From Bacillota bacterium (GTDB taxonomy: Bacteria > Bacillota > Sulfobacillia > JACIYH01), in assembly GCA_040757085.1 (NCBI GenBank), contig JBFLXJ010000028.1, positions 1 to 64,000 of the forward strand: a DNA stretch of 64,000 nucleotides, read 5' to 3'. Position 1 is the first letter of the stretch. The number at the start of each line of letters is the position of its first letter. A model generated the notes under the pieces. It was not told the origin of the DNA, did no database searches, and was given only the letters and a program-made list of their open reading frames with translations. Of this stretch, positions 63,808 to 64,000 are shown piece by piece. Position numbers and translations under genes: made by a program.

Positions 63808-63821
63808 TTGACATCTGTCAA
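63808..63821. promoter_or_regulatory. Palindrome TTGACA-TC-TGTCAA near the right edge
   Basis: A perfect inverted repeat in the final gene-free 260 bp. Its left arm is a consensus -35 hexamer, but nothing like a -10 lies 16-18 bp further. It may be an operator for a gene beyond the window. The rest of this tail shows no recognisable gene. Confidence 0.35.
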
Positions 63822-64000
63822 ACAAGGGTTTGTGGCCACCCGTGTCGAAGGATCCTCAGGATGCCATATTAACGGAGCTGACGGTTCGCCCGTAACCCGG
63901 CGCAGTGGCACCCGACCCCGCAGCTGTCGCTCGCACGCCCCGGGGCCGCGCGAGGACGATAGAGAAAGTGGGGCCGGGCCGGGGGGATAGGGGGCAGGAG

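Noticed and set aside
63827-63960. Cobalamin riboswitch near the right edge
   Set aside because: CCCCGCAGCTGT and GGAGCTGACG resemble parts of the B12 element, but the GGTG-AA-TCC part and the order of boxes do not fit. A covariance-model search would decide.

Overview
The window comes from a GC-rich, endospore-forming member of the Bacillota, most like the deep-branching Clostridia/Moorella/Symbiobacterium type. The evidence is a Firmicutes-type division and cell-wall (dcw) cluster, the sporulation genes spoIIGA, sigE, sigG and spoIIR, a MurE with the meso-diaminopimelate signature DNPR, many GTG/TTG starts behind strong GGAGG ribosome sites, and a corrinoid methyltransferase system typical of anaerobes and acetogens. 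No rRNA, tRNA or CRISPR array was seen.

Region 1 (1-13 kb) is the accessory and most unusual part. It opens with tandem 27-bp repeats that look like the end of an insertion sequence. Two near-identical promoters (TTGAC(G/C)-18 bp-TATAAT), each followed about 22-24 nt downstream by the palindrome AT(T/C)GTATACAAT, head two transcription units. The first carries a methyl-corrinoid:tetrahydrofolate methyltransferase. The second carries a broken lysine-dehydrogenase-like gene, an amino acid permease, a corrinoid protein, an MttB-family methyltransferase, a PLP amino acid racemase, an intact lysine-dehydrogenase-like enzyme and EtfBA. Together these form a plausible demethylation and oxidation route for an N-methylated amino acid that feeds methyl groups to tetrahydrofolate. 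A dimethylarginine-hydrolase-like gene, a phosphoesterase and a nucleotidyltransferase-like gene lie between the units on the other strand. A three-way-junction RNA candidate precedes the corrinoid gene.

Region 2 (13-20.4 kb) holds a decayed stretch, a double-GNAT acetyltransferase, and a leftward carbohydrate operon: GT4 glycosyltransferase, an (alpha/alpha) toroid protein, a BON-domain protein and a GH94-type phosphorylase.

Region 3 (20.5-39 kb) is the dcw cluster mraZ-rsmH-ftsL-ftsI-murE-murF-mraY-ftsW-murG-murC-murB-murA-ftsQ-DUF881-sbp-ftsA-ftsZ, with a recognisable MraZ operator. murD is missing from its usual place between mraY and ftsW.

Region 4 (39-50 kb) is mixed: an aldo/keto reductase, a membrane-anchored endonuclease-like protein, an ABC-transporter fragment, lipoproteins, oligoendopeptidase F, a YcaQ-like winged-helix protein, and an ABC exporter pair.

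Region 5 (50-64 kb) gathers the sigma-E/sigma-G sporulation switch (spoIIGA-sigE, sigG with its own sigma-G-type promoter, spoIIR) and then ylmC-pgeF-HlyD-like-yggS-divIVA-yggU-ileS. The usual sepF, ylmG and ylmH are absent. An Asp/Glu racemase, an ACT-domain protein, a PD-(D/E)XK/TPR fusion and a NUDIX hydrolase follow. Most ORFs antisense to these genes are GC-driven shadows and were left out.
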